Source of the DNA: Shewanella kaireitica
GTDB lineage: Bacteria; Pseudomonadota; Gammaproteobacteria; Enterobacterales; Shewanellaceae
Assembly: GCF_023284045.1 (NCBI RefSeq)
Contig: NZ_JAKIKQ010000006.1
Location: 162,226 to 226,225, forward strand
Direction: 5' to 3'
Length of the DNA stretch: 64,000 nucleotides
Shown here: piece by piece, positions 29,871 to 40,110 of the stretch
Layout of the letters: each line of letters opens with the position of its first letter
How positions within the stretch are numbered: the first letter of the stretch is position 1
Translations under genes and position numbers: made by a program
The notes under the pieces: generated by a model
Told to the model about the DNA's origin: nothing
The model's input: the letters and a program-made list of their open reading frames with translations, nothing else
The model's database searches: none

Positions 29871-29945
29871 CTTTAGTGGCGCTATAAGCCACTAAAGCAA
29901 GTTAGAGTGACTCCCGACACAGCTTTAATAAGAAAATGTGTCGGG
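29871..29945 (+). promoter_or_regulatory. Two stable hairpins in the rho leader
   Basis: Hairpin 1 is 29871-29897, a perfect 10-bp stem CTTTAGTGGC / GCCACTAAAG with a 7-base loop. Hairpin 2 is 29913-29945, a perfect 9-bp stem CCCGACACA / TGTGTCGGG with a longer loop, followed only by TTTGA. They may terminate the trxA transcript or form part of the rho leader. In E. coli rho is autoregulated through its leader. Confidence 0.5.
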
Positions 29946-30102
29946 TTTGACTAAATTTCTAGACGCCCCGCCAAGTTAGTGCTACTTTAATAACCAAAGC
30001 GATTCTAACTAACCCACTTCTCGCTATCCGATCGATTTTCAAAAAGATTTAACCTCATTGATCTAAGATGGCATCGTCACGTAAAAAACAAGACCCACCA
30101 AG

Positions 30103-31368
30103 ATGAATTTATCAGAATTAAAAGACACATCGATTTCAGATTTAGTACAACTAGCCCAAGACATGAAGCTCGAAAATATGGCCCGTGCTCGCAAGCAGGA
30201 CATTATTTTCTCGATCTTAAAAGCCCACGCCAAAAGCGGTGAAGATATTTTTGGTGGCGGCGTATTAGAGATCCTACAAGATGGTTTTGGTTTCCTACGT
30301 AGCTCTGATGGGTCTTACTTAGCGGGTCCAGACGATATCTATGTATCACCAAGCCAAATTCGCCGCTTTAACATGCGCACCGGTGATACGATCTTCGGCA
30401 AAATTCGCCCACCAAAAGATGGTGAACGTTATTTTGCACTATTGAAAGTAACAGAAGTCAACTTCGACCGTCCTGAAAATTCCCGTAATAAAATCCTCTT
30501 TGAAAACTTAACGCCACTGCATGCTGAAGAACGCTTACGCATGGAGCGCGGTAATGGTTCAACCGAAGATATTACCTCGCGTATTTTGGACTTATGTTCA
30601 CCTGTTGGTAAAGGTCAACGTGGTTTGATTGTTGCGCCGCCAAAAGCAGGTAAAACACTATTACTGCAAAACATGGCGCAAAGCATTACTTACAACAACC
30701 CAGACGTTGTATTGATGGTACTACTGATTGACGAACGTCCAGAAGAAGTTACCGAGATGCAACGCATGGTGAAAGGTGAAGTGATTGCTTCTACTTTTGA
30801 TGAACCAGCAAGTCGTCACGTACAAGTCGCAGAGATGGTCATCGAAAAAGCTAAGCGTCTTGTTGAGCATAAGAAAGACGTAGTCATTCTGCTCGATTCG
30901 ATTACTCGTCTAGCGCGTGCCTATAACACTGTTATTCCTTCATCAGGTAAAGTGCTTACCGGTGGTGTTGACGCTAACGCACTACACCGTCCTAAACGCT
31001 TCTTTGGTGCAGCTCGTAACATTGAACATGGCGGCAGCTTAACCATTATCGCAACAGCGCTTGTTGATACAGGTTCTAAGATGGACGAAGTCATTTACGA
31101 AGAGTTTAAAGGTACTGGTAACCAAGAGTTACACCTTTCTCGTAAAGCTGCTGAAAAGCGCGTATTCCCAGCGATTGATTTCAACCGCTCTGGTACTCGC
31201 CGTGAAGAGAAACTAACGACTCCAGATGAACTTCAAAAAATGTGGATCTTGCGTAAAATCTTGAACCCAATGGACGAAGTGACGGGTATGGAATTCCTTA
31301 TCGATAAATTGGCAATGACCAAAACAAACGATGAGTTTTTCACTGCGATGAAGCGCGCTAAGACTTAA
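30103..31368 (+). CDS. rho: Transcription termination factor Rho
   Basis: A hexameric RNA-dependent ATPase that ends transcription at C-rich unstructured RNA. The 421 aa (419 in E. coli) hold the N-terminal helix bundle ([20 protein letters not shown]), the OSB RNA-binding fold with GFGFLRS and [16 protein letters not shown], Walker A PPKAGKT, Walker [17 protein letters not shown], the Q-loop [13 protein letters not shown] and the R-loop region. It is a conserved, complete copy, monocistronic, with a terminator. Confidence 0.98.
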   Translation: MNLSELKDTSISDLVQLAQDMKLENMARARKQDIIFSILKAHAKSGEDIFGGGVLEILQDGFGFLRSSDGSYLAGPDDIYVSPSQIRRFNMRTGDTIFGKIRPPKDGERYFALLKVTEVNFDRPENSRNKILFENLTPLHAEERLRMERGNGSTEDITSRILDLCSPVGKGQRGLIVAPPKAGKTLLLQNMAQSITYNNPDVVLMVLLIDERPEEVTEMQRMVKGEVIASTFDEPASRHVQVAEMVIEKAKRLVEHKKDVVILLDSITRLARAYNTVIPSSGKVLTGGVDANALHRPKRFFGAARNIEHGGSLTIIATALVDTGSKMDEVIYEEFKGTGNQELHLSRKAAEKRVFPAIDFNRSGTRREEKLTTPDELQKMWILRKILNPMDEVTGMEFLIDKLAMTKTNDEFFTAMKRAKT

Positions 31369-31390
31369 ATCTTAAGCGAGTAATAGACTA

Positions 31391-31417
31391 AAAAACCGCA
31401 TTAATGCGGTTTTTTTA
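31391..31417 (+). terminator. Terminator after rho
   Basis: Stem ACCGCATT / AATGCGGT (its arms meet with almost no loop) flanked by A5 and T7. The convergent LysR-GNAT gene ends at 31436, so it may serve both directions. Confidence 0.85.
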
Positions 31418-31435
31418 TGCCTGCGATTTCTTAAA

Positions 31436-32839
31436 TCATTCAAGTATCTTGCGCATATAGACTCTAACAAAGCCAAAGGATTCATCTTGCTCTTCTCGAG
31501 TCACCGACCACCCTTGCTTCTGATAGAAGTTAAGCGCTTGCTGATTGCCCTTAAAGGTTTCAAGGCGCAAATGCTCATAGCCTTCAGCTTGTTGCATTAT
31601 CTCAACTTGTGCTAATAAGTAAGCACCCAAGCTCACTCCTTGCCACTGAGGACTTATCATCAGTATATGGATGAAACCCTCTTCTGCGGCGCAGTAACCA
31701 GCGATAACGCCGTCAACTTCAAGCACTACAATATTAGAAAAATGTTCAATAATCTCTTTGTCGCTGCCACCGCCGTTGATAAACCAGTCAACGCCCTCAT
31801 TACCGAGAAATGATCGATAGCACTTATCTATCGTCTCTTTAGCTAAAGCTTGTACCGCAATTAAGTCAGCCTGTTCTGCTGGCCTAATCACCTTTACTGG
31901 CAGCTTTGCAGAAGCGTCTTTTAAACAGCGATCTTTAGTCCTTGCTAGCCAAGCTTTACAGCGCTCTCTAAGCATGTCTCGCAGCAATAGAACCACAGGC
32001 GTAACATGTTCACGACCAGGGCAAACAAGGTATAAATCAGCCTCCTCACCAGCGAACTCAGTGAGCATTGGCACAAGACGCCCTGCATCAATATCATCTG
32101 TTAAATCTAACCAAGATTTATAGACTACACCTTGACCTGCTACTGCCCAGCGTCTGGCGACATCGGCATCGTTACAGGTGCGATTAGAAGTTACCCGCAC
32201 TTTATGTTTCTGGCCATCACGGCTAAAAAACCACTGGTCATGGGTACGCTCGTCCAACATAAAGAATAAACAGTTATGTTGTTGCAATTGCTCTAATGAG
32301 GTCACAGCCCCAACTCGCGCAATGTACTCAGGTGAAGCGCATAACACGCGGCTAGACTTACAAATTTTAAACGCCACCAGCGATGAGTCTTTAGGTTTAC
32401 CCGATCGCAATGCAACATCAATTTTATCGCGATAAAAGTCTGATAAGTTATCGCCGATATGCAGCCTAAGATTAAGTTCTGGATACTCAGAAAGAAAATC
32501 ATCCAGCCATGGAAGTACCACATTACGGCCCACATCTGATGGCACTGCTAGGCTGATAGAGCCTGATATTTCAGCAAGGCTGGAAGTAATTGCACGCTGC
32601 CCCATATCAAGATCAGCAAGCGCACTCCTGCAATGGATCAAGTAACGCTCACCCGCGGCAGTTAACCTAAGGCTGCGAGTGCTGCGGATAAATAGTGAGG
32701 TGCCAAGCTCTTTTTCTAACCTTTTAAGGCCAGCGCTGGCAACTGCAGTAGAAATATCAAGCTCAACCGCCGCCGCAGTTAAGCTACCGCAATCGGCAAC
32801 TCTCACAAAAAGAGTTAAATCATTTAGCTGCATTATCAA
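31436..32839 (-). CDS. LysR-type regulator fused to a GNAT acetyltransferase domain
   Basis: One uninterrupted 467-aa frame joins two usually separate proteins. Residues 1-62 are a LysR winged helix-turn-helix (LNDLTLFVRVADCGSLTAAA, RLEKELGTSLFIRSTRSLRL). Residues about 90-295 are the periplasmic-binding-like effector domain (ISGSISLAVPSDVGRNVVLP). After a linker, residues about 313-467 form a GNAT N-acetyltransferase (VIRPAEQADLIAVQALA, ISPQWQGVSLGAYLLAQVE with the acetyl-CoA loop, GNQQALNFYQKQGW). The frame and composition are continuous over the joint. The effector, targets and acetyl acceptor are unknown. It is a lone gene between rho and the frd operon. Confidence 0.88.
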   Translation of the reverse strand: MIMQLNDLTLFVRVADCGSLTAAAVELDISTAVASAGLKRLEKELGTSLFIRSTRSLRLTAAGERYLIHCRSALADLDMGQRAITSSLAEISGSISLAVPSDVGRNVVLPWLDDFLSEYPELNLRLHIGDNLSDFYRDKIDVALRSGKPKDSSLVAFKICKSSRVLCASPEYIARVGAVTSLEQLQQHNCLFFMLDERTHDQWFFSRDGQKHKVRVTSNRTCNDADVARRWAVAGQGVVYKSWLDLTDDIDAGRLVPMLTEFAGEEADLYLVCPGREHVTPVVLLLRDMLRERCKAWLARTKDRCLKDASAKLPVKVIRPAEQADLIAVQALAKETIDKCYRSFLGNEGVDWFINGGGSDKEIIEHFSNIVVLEVDGVIAGYCAAEEGFIHILMISPQWQGVSLGAYLLAQVEIMQQAEGYEHLRLETFKGNQQALNFYQKQGWSVTREEQDESFGFVRVYMRKILE

Positions 32840-32905
32840 TATTCCATCTATAAACGAGCAAAAATTATCATCTGATTGTAGATAATAGCCAGCTAAACGT
32901 CATCC

Positions 32906-32931
32906 ACAAAAAAGCCTGCTTATGCAGGCCC
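32906..32931 (-). terminator. Terminator of the frd operon
   Basis: On the minus strand, stem GCCTGC / GCAGGC with loop ATAA is followed by T6. It lies 22 bases beyond the frdB stop. Confidence 0.8.
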
Positions 32932-32952
32932 TTTCTTAAAGCAAAACTAGCC

Positions 32953-33696
32953 TCAAACTAATGTCACCGCCATCTTACGTCTTAGATAGGCTATCTGCTG
33001 CATATGCGGCAGATCTTTTGGACAGTTGTCTTGACAGCCCAGCAGTGTCATACACCCAAATACCCCATCTTGATTTCCTATTACATGGTAAAAATCTTCA
33101 AGCTCACGGCCATCTCGGCTATCGAGCTCGAACCGTGCCAGTTTCATCATGCCAACCGCGCCGACAAATGTGTCACGCATCTGCGCTGTCGCACAGGCTG
33201 ACACACAAACTCCACACTCCACACAGCGCTCTAATTCATAGAGCTTGGCGGCTTCAGCGGGATCCATCGGTGCTTCTAGGCGATGTACATCGATATCATC
33301 ACTGATAGGGTGTAGCCAAAGCTTTAAACGCTCTGCAAGTTCACGCATAAACTTACCGGTGTTCACTGAAAGATCGCCAATCAGTTCAAATCCAGGCAGT
33401 GGCATCAACATGATGTCACCTTTTGGATATTTAGTGGTTAAGGTACGACAGGCTAATGTTGGAAAACCATTAATCACCATCGCGCAGCTGCCACAGATCC
33501 CCGCACGACAGACAAAATCGAATTGCAATGAGGTATCTTGCTCTTCACGCAAGCGGTTAAGCGCAATAAATACCGTCATGCCTGGTGTTTCTTCGAGCTG
33601 ATACTTTACCATCTTGGGCTTATCACCCGGCTCTTGAGGGTCATAACGGAATATATTAAAGGTTAACATGCGGCCTTTTTTCGCTTCTTGGCTCAT
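32953..33696 (-). CDS. frdB: Fumarate reductase iron-sulfur subunit
   Basis: FrdB carries electrons from the cytochrome b subunit to the flavoprotein. The 247 aa hold a ferredoxin domain with the 2Fe-2S ligands in [18 protein letters not shown] and LAC, and a C-terminal domain with [13 protein letters not shown] and [16 protein letters not shown] for the other two clusters. The sequence is closer to the Wolinella/epsilon type (diheme, menaquinol) than to E. coli FrdB, which fits the diheme FrdC genes upstream. The start overlaps the frdA stop by four bases (ATGA). Confidence 0.93.
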   Translation of the reverse strand: MSQEAKKGRMLTFNIFRYDPQEPGDKPKMVKYQLEETPGMTVFIALNRLREEQDTSLQFDFVCRAGICGSCAMVINGFPTLACRTLTTKYPKGDIMLMPLPGFELIGDLSVNTGKFMRELAERLKLWLHPISDDIDVHRLEAPMDPAEAAKLYELERCVECGVCVSACATAQMRDTFVGAVGMMKLARFELDSRDGRELEDFYHVIGNQDGVFGCMTLLGCQDNCPKDLPHMQQIAYLRRKMAVTLV

Positions 33697-35690
33697 TTGG
33701 CCTCTCCTACAACTTGCTGCGGTGTCATTTCACTCAAACGCTCATTTTTTGGTGCTAACGATTCAGGGACTGCAAACGGCATTAATGCAGCTTGGCGCTC
33801 ATGTCGGTCAGCTTCATCGCCTAATTGACTCAAAACCTCGGTGATCTGATGTTCACGCTTCTCTGTATCTGGGTGCGCAATCGCATTATTAATACCATAG
33901 CCACGGTATCCAGGTGGCAACTCCATCTTCATCACATCCAGTTGTTCGTAATCAAGTTGTGGCGATAACGCCTGTGCATCTGGCCAGCTTGCCAACGTGC
34001 GGCTTAGCCAGTCTTTATCGTTACGCTGCGGGAAGTCTTCACGAGCGTGTGCTCCGCGGCTCTCAGTGCGAGCAGCAGCGCCAGCTGCAACAGTTAACGC
34101 AACTTTGAGCATGCGCTTAACACGCAGCGCTTCAACAAGCTCAGGGTTAGCGTGACGCTTCTTACATTTAAGCCCTAGTGCTTTGGCACGTTTCAATAGT
34201 GCTTGTAACTCATTAACCGCCTTGTCTAACTCAGGGCCATTACGGAAAATACCGACGTAATCCATCATGATGCGCTGCATCTGCTGCTTGAGCTCAAACG
34301 GATTTTCAGTGCCGTCGCCATCGACTAAGGTGTCGATCTCAGTTTGCACTTTCGCGACAAAAGACTCCGCTAAGCCAGTGTCTATCTCTAAAGTGTTCTG
34401 CTGACAGAAATCAGCGACATACTTACCGATAATCATGCCGCCGACGACGGTTTCAGCCAGTGAGTTACCACCGAGGCGGTTAAAGCCATGCATATCCCAA
34501 CATGCAGCCTCACCAACACTAAACAAACCTTTAAGCTGCGGGTTTTGCCCAGTAGCATCGGTGCGAATACCACCCATTGAATAATGCTGAGTCGGCCTCA
34601 CAGGGATCCAGTCTTTAGCAGGGTCGATGCCTAAGAAATTCTCACAGATCTCTTTAACTTCACGCAGGTTCGTTTCAACATGCTTACGACCCAGCAGCGT
34701 AATATCGAGCCATAGATGCGGCCCATAAGGGCTGTCTACGCCCTTGCCTTTACGCATATGCTCGGTCATTCGACGGGAGACAACATCGCGCGAAGCCAGC
34801 TCTTTCTTTTCAGGCTCATAGTCAGGCATAAATCGGTGGCCATCTTTGTCGCGTAATAAACCGCCATCACCTCGGCAACCTTCGGTAGTCAAAATCCCAA
34901 CCGGCACAATAGCGGTTGGATGGAACTGTACCGCTTCCATGTTACCCAGTTTGGCGACACCGGTTTCAAGTGCTAGCGCCTGACCAATTCCTTCACAGAT
35001 AATGGCATTAGTAGAGACTTCATATAACCGACCATAGCCACCAGTGGCAATGGTGGTCGACTTAGCAACGTAAGCACGTAACTCTCCGGTGACCAAACAA
35101 CGCGCCACGACACCATGACAGCGCTTGCCGTCATGAATCAGCGATAATGCTTCCATACGCTCGTGTACAGGAATATCCATCGAAATAGCTTTGTTATCGA
35201 CGGCATAAAGTAAAGAGTGACCAGTACCATCAGCGGTATAGCAGGTACGCCACTTCTTAGTCCCACCAAAATCACGTGCGTTGATCAAGCCGTGCGCCGC
35301 TTCCGCCTCTTCAATAGTGACCTTTTCTGCGTTAACCACCACTTGTCGCGGCCCTTTAGTCACACGAGTCCAAGGTACGCCCCAATTTGCCAATTCACGT
35401 ACGGCTTTGGGCGCACAATGGGCAAACATACGTGCCACATCTTGATCGCAGCCCCAATCCGACCCTTTTACCGTGTCTTGGAAATGCACATCTTCATCAT
35501 CGCCCATGCCTTTCACGGTATTGCCTAGGCTTGCTTGCATGCCACCTTGCGCCGCTGCCGAATGCGACCGCTTGGCAGGGATAAGTGACAACACCACAGT
35601 ATCTAGCCCACGCTCTTTCGAGGCGATAGCTACTCGTAATCCAGCAAGTCCAGCGCCGACCACTAACGAATCGGTATATATCAGTTTCAC
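33693..35690 (-). CDS. frdA: Fumarate reductase / succinate dehydrogenase flavoprotein subunit
   Basis: The catalytic subunit that interconverts fumarate and succinate on the cytoplasmic face. It has 665 aa. The dinucleotide fold is in [15 protein letters not shown]. The FAD-linking His is in [17 protein letters not shown]. The active-site block with the catalytic Arg lies in [18 protein letters not shown], and [11 protein letters not shown] and [10 protein letters not shown] are present. Length and sequence fit the Wolinella-type (class B) enzyme, which can run in either direction. Soluble periplasmic FccA is the main fumarate reductase in several Shewanella, so the in vivo direction here is uncertain. 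Confidence 0.94.
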   Translation of the reverse strand: MKLIYTDSLVVGAGLAGLRVAIASKERGLDTVVLSLIPAKRSHSAAAQGGMQASLGNTVKGMGDDEDVHFQDTVKGSDWGCDQDVARMFAHCAPKAVRELANWGVPWTRVTKGPRQVVVNAEKVTIEEAEAAHGLINARDFGGTKKWRTCYTADGTGHSLLYAVDNKAISMDIPVHERMEALSLIHDGKRCHGVVARCLVTGELRAYVAKSTTIATGGYGRLYEVSTNAIICEGIGQALALETGVAKLGNMEAVQFHPTAIVPVGILTTEGCRGDGGLLRDKDGHRFMPDYEPEKKELASRDVVSRRMTEHMRKGKGVDSPYGPHLWLDITLLGRKHVETNLREVKEICENFLGIDPAKDWIPVRPTQHYSMGGIRTDATGQNPQLKGLFSVGEAACWDMHGFNRLGGNSLAETVVGGMIIGKYVADFCQQNTLEIDTGLAESFVAKVQTEIDTLVDGDGTENPFELKQQMQRIMMDYVGIFRNGPELDKAVNELQALLKRAKALGLKCKKRHANPELVEALRVKRMLKVALTVAAGAAARTESRGAHAREDFPQRNDKDWLSRTLASWPDAQALSPQLDYEQLDVMKMELPPGYRGYGINNAIAHPDTEKREHQITEVLSQLGDEADRHERQAALMPFAVPESLAPKNERLSEMTPQQVVGEAK

Positions 35691-35786
35691 ACGTGCTCCT
35701 TAAGCGGGTGCAGAGTCAGTTTATGGTTACAACGTTTAAATATGTTGGCTCATCATCTTTGTTGAGTCTGTCTAATTCGTTTTTTA

Positions 35787-36458
35787 CTAAACATTTGCAT
35801 AGGGCAAAAATGCCAATAAAGAGGCTATTCCCACCAAGATGAAAATAACGCTAATAATGCTCTTAATTTTTTTCATTCTGCTGCGGCTGTTGAGATCTCT
35901 AGCGGCGCCCCACTTTACAGCGACGCGGTACATTCCAATCGCCGCATGCAGCTCAACACACAGCAGTAGTGGCAGGTACAGCAGCCACACACCTTGTTGC
36001 CAGATCCTGTCAGCACTACCGTAAGGGCCAATGGTCTCAGGTGCTGCACCTATCAACCACAAATGTACAGGCAGCAGTAAAAATATCACTACACCTGTCG
36101 CAGCTTGCCAAACCCATAAGCGAGTATCACCGTGACTAACGACATTAAGCTGCTGCTTAAGCGCTCTTTGCTGACGCAAGTTCAGTGGCATTTTATGAGC
36201 CGCCACCAATACGTGTATCAAAGCAATAACGGCAATAACCATCGCTATAATAGTGACGACCCAAGGGTAGCCATGTCCATCAGCCGTTAAGAAACTCAGC
36301 TCCATGGTTTTAGCAACCCATGTCATCGCCTCAGCACCAAGCAATATCGACGACACCAATATCAGGTGTGTCCACAAGAATATTGCGAGAACAACCCCAC
36401 TTACGCTCTGGCTTATATCAAGCCAACCACTCAATTTACTGCGATTTATGATTCCCAT
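35787..36458 (-). CDS. frdC: Diheme cytochrome b subunit of fumarate reductase, copy 1 (frdA-proximal)
   Basis: The membrane anchor and quinone-reactive subunit, 223 aa, five membrane helices. Histidines in TM segments at positions equivalent to the four haem ligands of Wolinella FrdC are present: WTHLIL (H31), ALIHVLV (about H82), PVHLWL (about H131) and ELHAAIGMYR (about H169). A good ribosome site (GGATAGG) precedes the ATG. It is 96 bases ahead of frdA. It is a paralogue of the gene at 36606-37310, sharing SSILLG, HGY/HGF and YRVAVKWG blocks. Confidence 0.9.
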   Translation of the reverse strand: MGIINRSKLSGWLDISQSVSGVVLAIFLWTHLILVSSILLGAEAMTWVAKTMELSFLTADGHGYPWVVTIIAMVIAVIALIHVLVAAHKMPLNLRQQRALKQQLNVVSHGDTRLWVWQAATGVVIFLLLPVHLWLIGAAPETIGPYGSADRIWQQGVWLLYLPLLLCVELHAAIGMYRVAVKWGAARDLNSRSRMKKIKSIISVIFILVGIASLLAFLPYANV

Positions 36459-36486
36459 TCACTTACCTATCCATGCTTTAGAAGCT

Positions 36487-36606
36487 TTACTGAACGACTG
36501 TACCAATGTCGCTCACAAACAGCTTCTCAGTCGTGAGGTAGATCAACAAAAAAGCGATTACACCAGCGATTGCTAATTTATTCGAACAGGAATAACGAAC
36601 TGCCAT
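36487..36606 (-). CDS. 39-codon single-span membrane ORF inside the frd operon
   Basis: A short open frame starts at the ATG at 36606, sharing one base with the stop of the upstream cytochrome b gene (TAATG), and ends with TAA at 36489-36487. It encodes 39 residues: a short polar start (MAVRYSCSNK), one hydrophobic helix (LAIAGVIAFLLIYL, about 11-24) and a polar end (TTEKLFVSDIGTVVQ). It fills most of the 147-base gap between the two frdC genes. The coupling overlap and the membrane helix suggest a real small subunit or assembly factor. No family was recognised and expression is unproven. Confidence 0.6.
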   Translation of the reverse strand: MAVRYSCSNKLAIAGVIAFLLIYLTTEKLFVSDIGTVVQ

Positions 36607-37310
36607 TAACTCGGACGGTATGCTTCTACTGGCAAGCTGAGTTCACTGCCAATCAATAAGTAGGACACCAAGCTAAGCAACCCAATAATAATCAGATAGA
36701 TAATCAAGCCTTTCGCTAGTTTTCGTAGCCCTGTACGTTTAGTGGTTAAACCCCATTTCACTGCCACACGATAAAGGCCAATCATGGCGTGGATAACAAC
36801 AGCGGGCAGCAATAAGGCATACAACAACCAAGCATTTTGATGGTAAACACGTTCAGCAGAAAGGTGCGGGCCAATCTCTGGATTAGCTATCATGGTAAAA
36901 AGATGAACAGGAACTAAGAAGAATAAAACGAAGCCAGTCGCTAACTGCCAAAACCACGCATGGCTATCTTTGTGATTAATCACTGACATATGGCGTCTAA
37001 GTGCCCGCCACTGCCCAAGTTGTGCAGGGAAACGACGTAAAGCCACTGCAGCATGCGCCATCACCACTAGCAGCATAAAGACTGAAAATACTTTAGTCAC
37101 AATTGGAAAGCCGTGCCCAGTAGAGCTAAACATACCACCCTCTAGAAACTGAACCACGATATAAAAAGCATCTTTACCCAGTAAGATGCTCGATTCGAAA
37201 TGCAGATGAGCTAACAGGAAACAGCCCATCAACACGCCAGTGATGCTTTGAATTTTGTCCGCTTTTGCTGATGCGGGGTGTCCATTTGCGCTTATGTAGG
37301 ATGCTAACAT
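36606..37310 (-). CDS. frdC: Diheme cytochrome b subunit of fumarate reductase, copy 2 (promoter-proximal)
   Basis: Paralogue of the gene at 35787-36458, 234 aa, with five membrane helices. All four candidate haem-ligand histidines are kept: LLAHLHFESSILLG, VVMAHAAVALRRFP, VPVHLFTM and VVIHAMIGLYRVAVKWG. It is the first gene of the operon. Sequence divergence between the copies is large, so the duplication is old. Either each copy serves a different quinone or partner complex, or both act together; sequence alone cannot decide. The start MLASYISANGHPASAKAD lies 85 bases from the CRP-like site. Confidence 0.88.
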   Translation of the reverse strand: MLASYISANGHPASAKADKIQSITGVLMGCFLLAHLHFESSILLGKDAFYIVVQFLEGGMFSSTGHGFPIVTKVFSVFMLLVVMAHAAVALRRFPAQLGQWRALRRHMSVINHKDSHAWFWQLATGFVLFFLVPVHLFTMIANPEIGPHLSAERVYHQNAWLLYALLLPAVVIHAMIGLYRVAVKWGLTTKRTGLRKLAKGLIIYLIIIGLLSLVSYLLIGSELSLPVEAYRPS

Positions 37311-37680
37311 GGTGGTTGTCTTGTTTATCTTATGCCTAGTAGTGGGATTTACACCTTAGCAAGATGTTTCTCATCGCGTTGCATCACCATTTTTAATCGT
37401 GACCTAGCTCACCCTGTTTCAGGTCAGCATTAGAGGCAGATCACAAACAAAGGGGTAAAACAAAAACAGCGGTAATACCTTTTAACCAATGTTTTTCAGT
37501 AGCTTGAACCACCATTTCAAACAAAACAAGCTCGATGAGAAGTTTACAACTGTAATAGTAATGCGCTGTTATTGAACCAATTAATAGCCAAGCAATAACA
37601 TGAATATTACCTTCATCTCCTGCACCTAATAGCGGTTTGGGTATACAATACGCCGATATACCTAGCAAACGAGAATTCCC
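37311..37680. other. Divergent promoter region of frd and prmA
   Basis: It holds the CRP-type site (37395-37416). A minus-strand open frame (37441-37722) spans most of it and overlaps the prmA start, but it has no ribosome site or family features and is not called. Confidence 0.5.
37395..37416. promoter_or_regulatory. CRP-type operator upstream of the frd operon
   Basis: GTGA (37399-37402) and TCAC (37409-37412) are spaced by CCTAGC, the perfect core half-sites of the CRP consensus (GTGA-N6-TCAC). It is 85-102 bases upstream of the first frdC start, suiting activation. CRP is the main regulator of anaerobic respiration in Shewanella, so the site fits. The outer bases match only partly. Confidence 0.65.
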
Positions 37681-38562
37681 ATGCCTTGGATCCAACTTAG
37701 AATTGATACTGACGGCCCTCATGCAGATGCACTTAGCGATCAGCTGATGGAAGAAGGGTCAATTTCTATTACCTTCGAAGACGGTAAAGACACACCTATT
37801 TATGAACCAACCTTAGGTGAAACACCACTGTGGAACCACACGGTAATCATCGCTCTATTTGAAGCAGACCATGATTTAGTGCCAGTGGTTGAGCGTCTAA
37901 AGTTACTGCCTTATTTAGGCGAGAACTTCAGTCACAAGATTGAGCAGGTCGAAGATAAAGACTGGGAACGCGAATGGATGGATAACTTCCACCCTATTAA
38001 GTTTGGTGACCGTCTGTGGATCTGCCCAAGCTGGCGTGAAATTCCAGATCCTACAGCAGTTAACGTAATCCTTGATCCGGGCCTAGCATTTGGTACCGGG
38101 ACTCACCCAACTACAGCATTATGTCTAGAGTGGTTAGATGGCCTTGATTACCGCAATAAAGATGTTATCGACTTTGGTTGTGGTTCAGGCATTTTAGCCG
38201 TTGCAGCACTAAAGCTCGGCGCAGAGAAGGTGACAGGCGTTGATATCGATTACCAAGCGATTGAAGCCTCTAAAGCAAATGCTGAGCGTAATGGCGTTGA
38301 AGATCAGCTTGCCTTATACCTGCCAGAAGATCAGCCTGAAGGGTTAATCGCCGACATCTTAGTGGCAAATATTCTTGCCGGGCCACTACGCGAACTGGCA
38401 CCTTTAATTGCCGAAAAAGTAAAGCCTGGTGGACAACTGGCGCTGTCAGGCCTGCTAAAAGAGCAAGCTGAGGAAGTTTCAGCCTTCTACAGCCAATGGT
38501 TTAACATGGACGCGCCTGCTCACAAAGACGACTGGAGCCGCTTGACAGGGATACGTAAATAA
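37681..38562 (+). CDS. prmA: Ribosomal protein L11 methyltransferase
   Basis: PrmA trimethylates several positions of ribosomal protein L11 using SAM. The length of 293 aa matches E. coli. The N-terminal L11-binding domain begins [20 protein letters not shown]. The methyltransferase domain shows [40 protein letters not shown] (SAM motif I), and [17 protein letters not shown] (the NPPY-like NILA block). dusB-fis lies 151 bases downstream, as in E. coli. Confidence 0.97.
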   Translation: MPWIQLRIDTDGPHADALSDQLMEEGSISITFEDGKDTPIYEPTLGETPLWNHTVIIALFEADHDLVPVVERLKLLPYLGENFSHKIEQVEDKDWEREWMDNFHPIKFGDRLWICPSWREIPDPTAVNVILDPGLAFGTGTHPTTALCLEWLDGLDYRNKDVIDFGCGSGILAVAALKLGAEKVTGVDIDYQAIEASKANAERNGVEDQLALYLPEDQPEGLIADILVANILAGPLRELAPLIAEKVKPGGQLALSGLLKEQAEEVSAFYSQWFNMDAPAHKDDWSRLTGIRK

Positions 38563-38674
38563 CGGTATTGCGCGGCGCACTCTGCGCCGCGACAGACTTC
38601 TCACCTAGCAAAAGTCAAGCAAAAAAGTTGCCCTCAGGTCATTTATTGACCTTTTCACAGGCTTGAAAAAGGCG

Positions 38675-38690
38675 TACTATAGCGCCCCTT
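38675..38690 (+). promoter_or_regulatory. Candidate dusB-fis promoter with GC-rich discriminator
   Basis: A -10 like TACTAT (38675-38680) is followed at once by AGCGCCCC. A GC-rich discriminator there is the mark of stringently controlled promoters such as that of E. coli fis. No good -35 at 17 bases was seen (TTTTCA at 38652 is weak). It is 34 bases before the dusB start. Confidence 0.4.
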
Positions 38691-38713
38691 TGACGAGCAA
38701 GGTGATTTGATAA

Positions 38714-40005
<1,292 letters not shown>

Positions 40006-40031
40006 GACTAACGTCTTAAGCTGTTGTATTG

Positions 40032-40066
40032 AAACGGGCTTTCCAGCAATGGAAAGCCCGTTTTTG
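40032..40066 (+). terminator. Terminator after fis
   Basis: A perfect 13-bp stem AAACGGGCTTTCC / GGAAAGCCCGTTT with loop AGCAAT and T5. Confidence 0.9.
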
Positions 40067-40110
40067 TTACTGCATACCCAAGCATATAAGTCAGCCTATT
40101 AACCCCTAAC

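Noticed and set aside
37441..37722. Minus-strand 93-codon frame in the frd-prmA gap
   Set aside because: It overlaps the prmA start, has no ribosome site and shows no family pattern. The CRP site and promoters explain the gap better.
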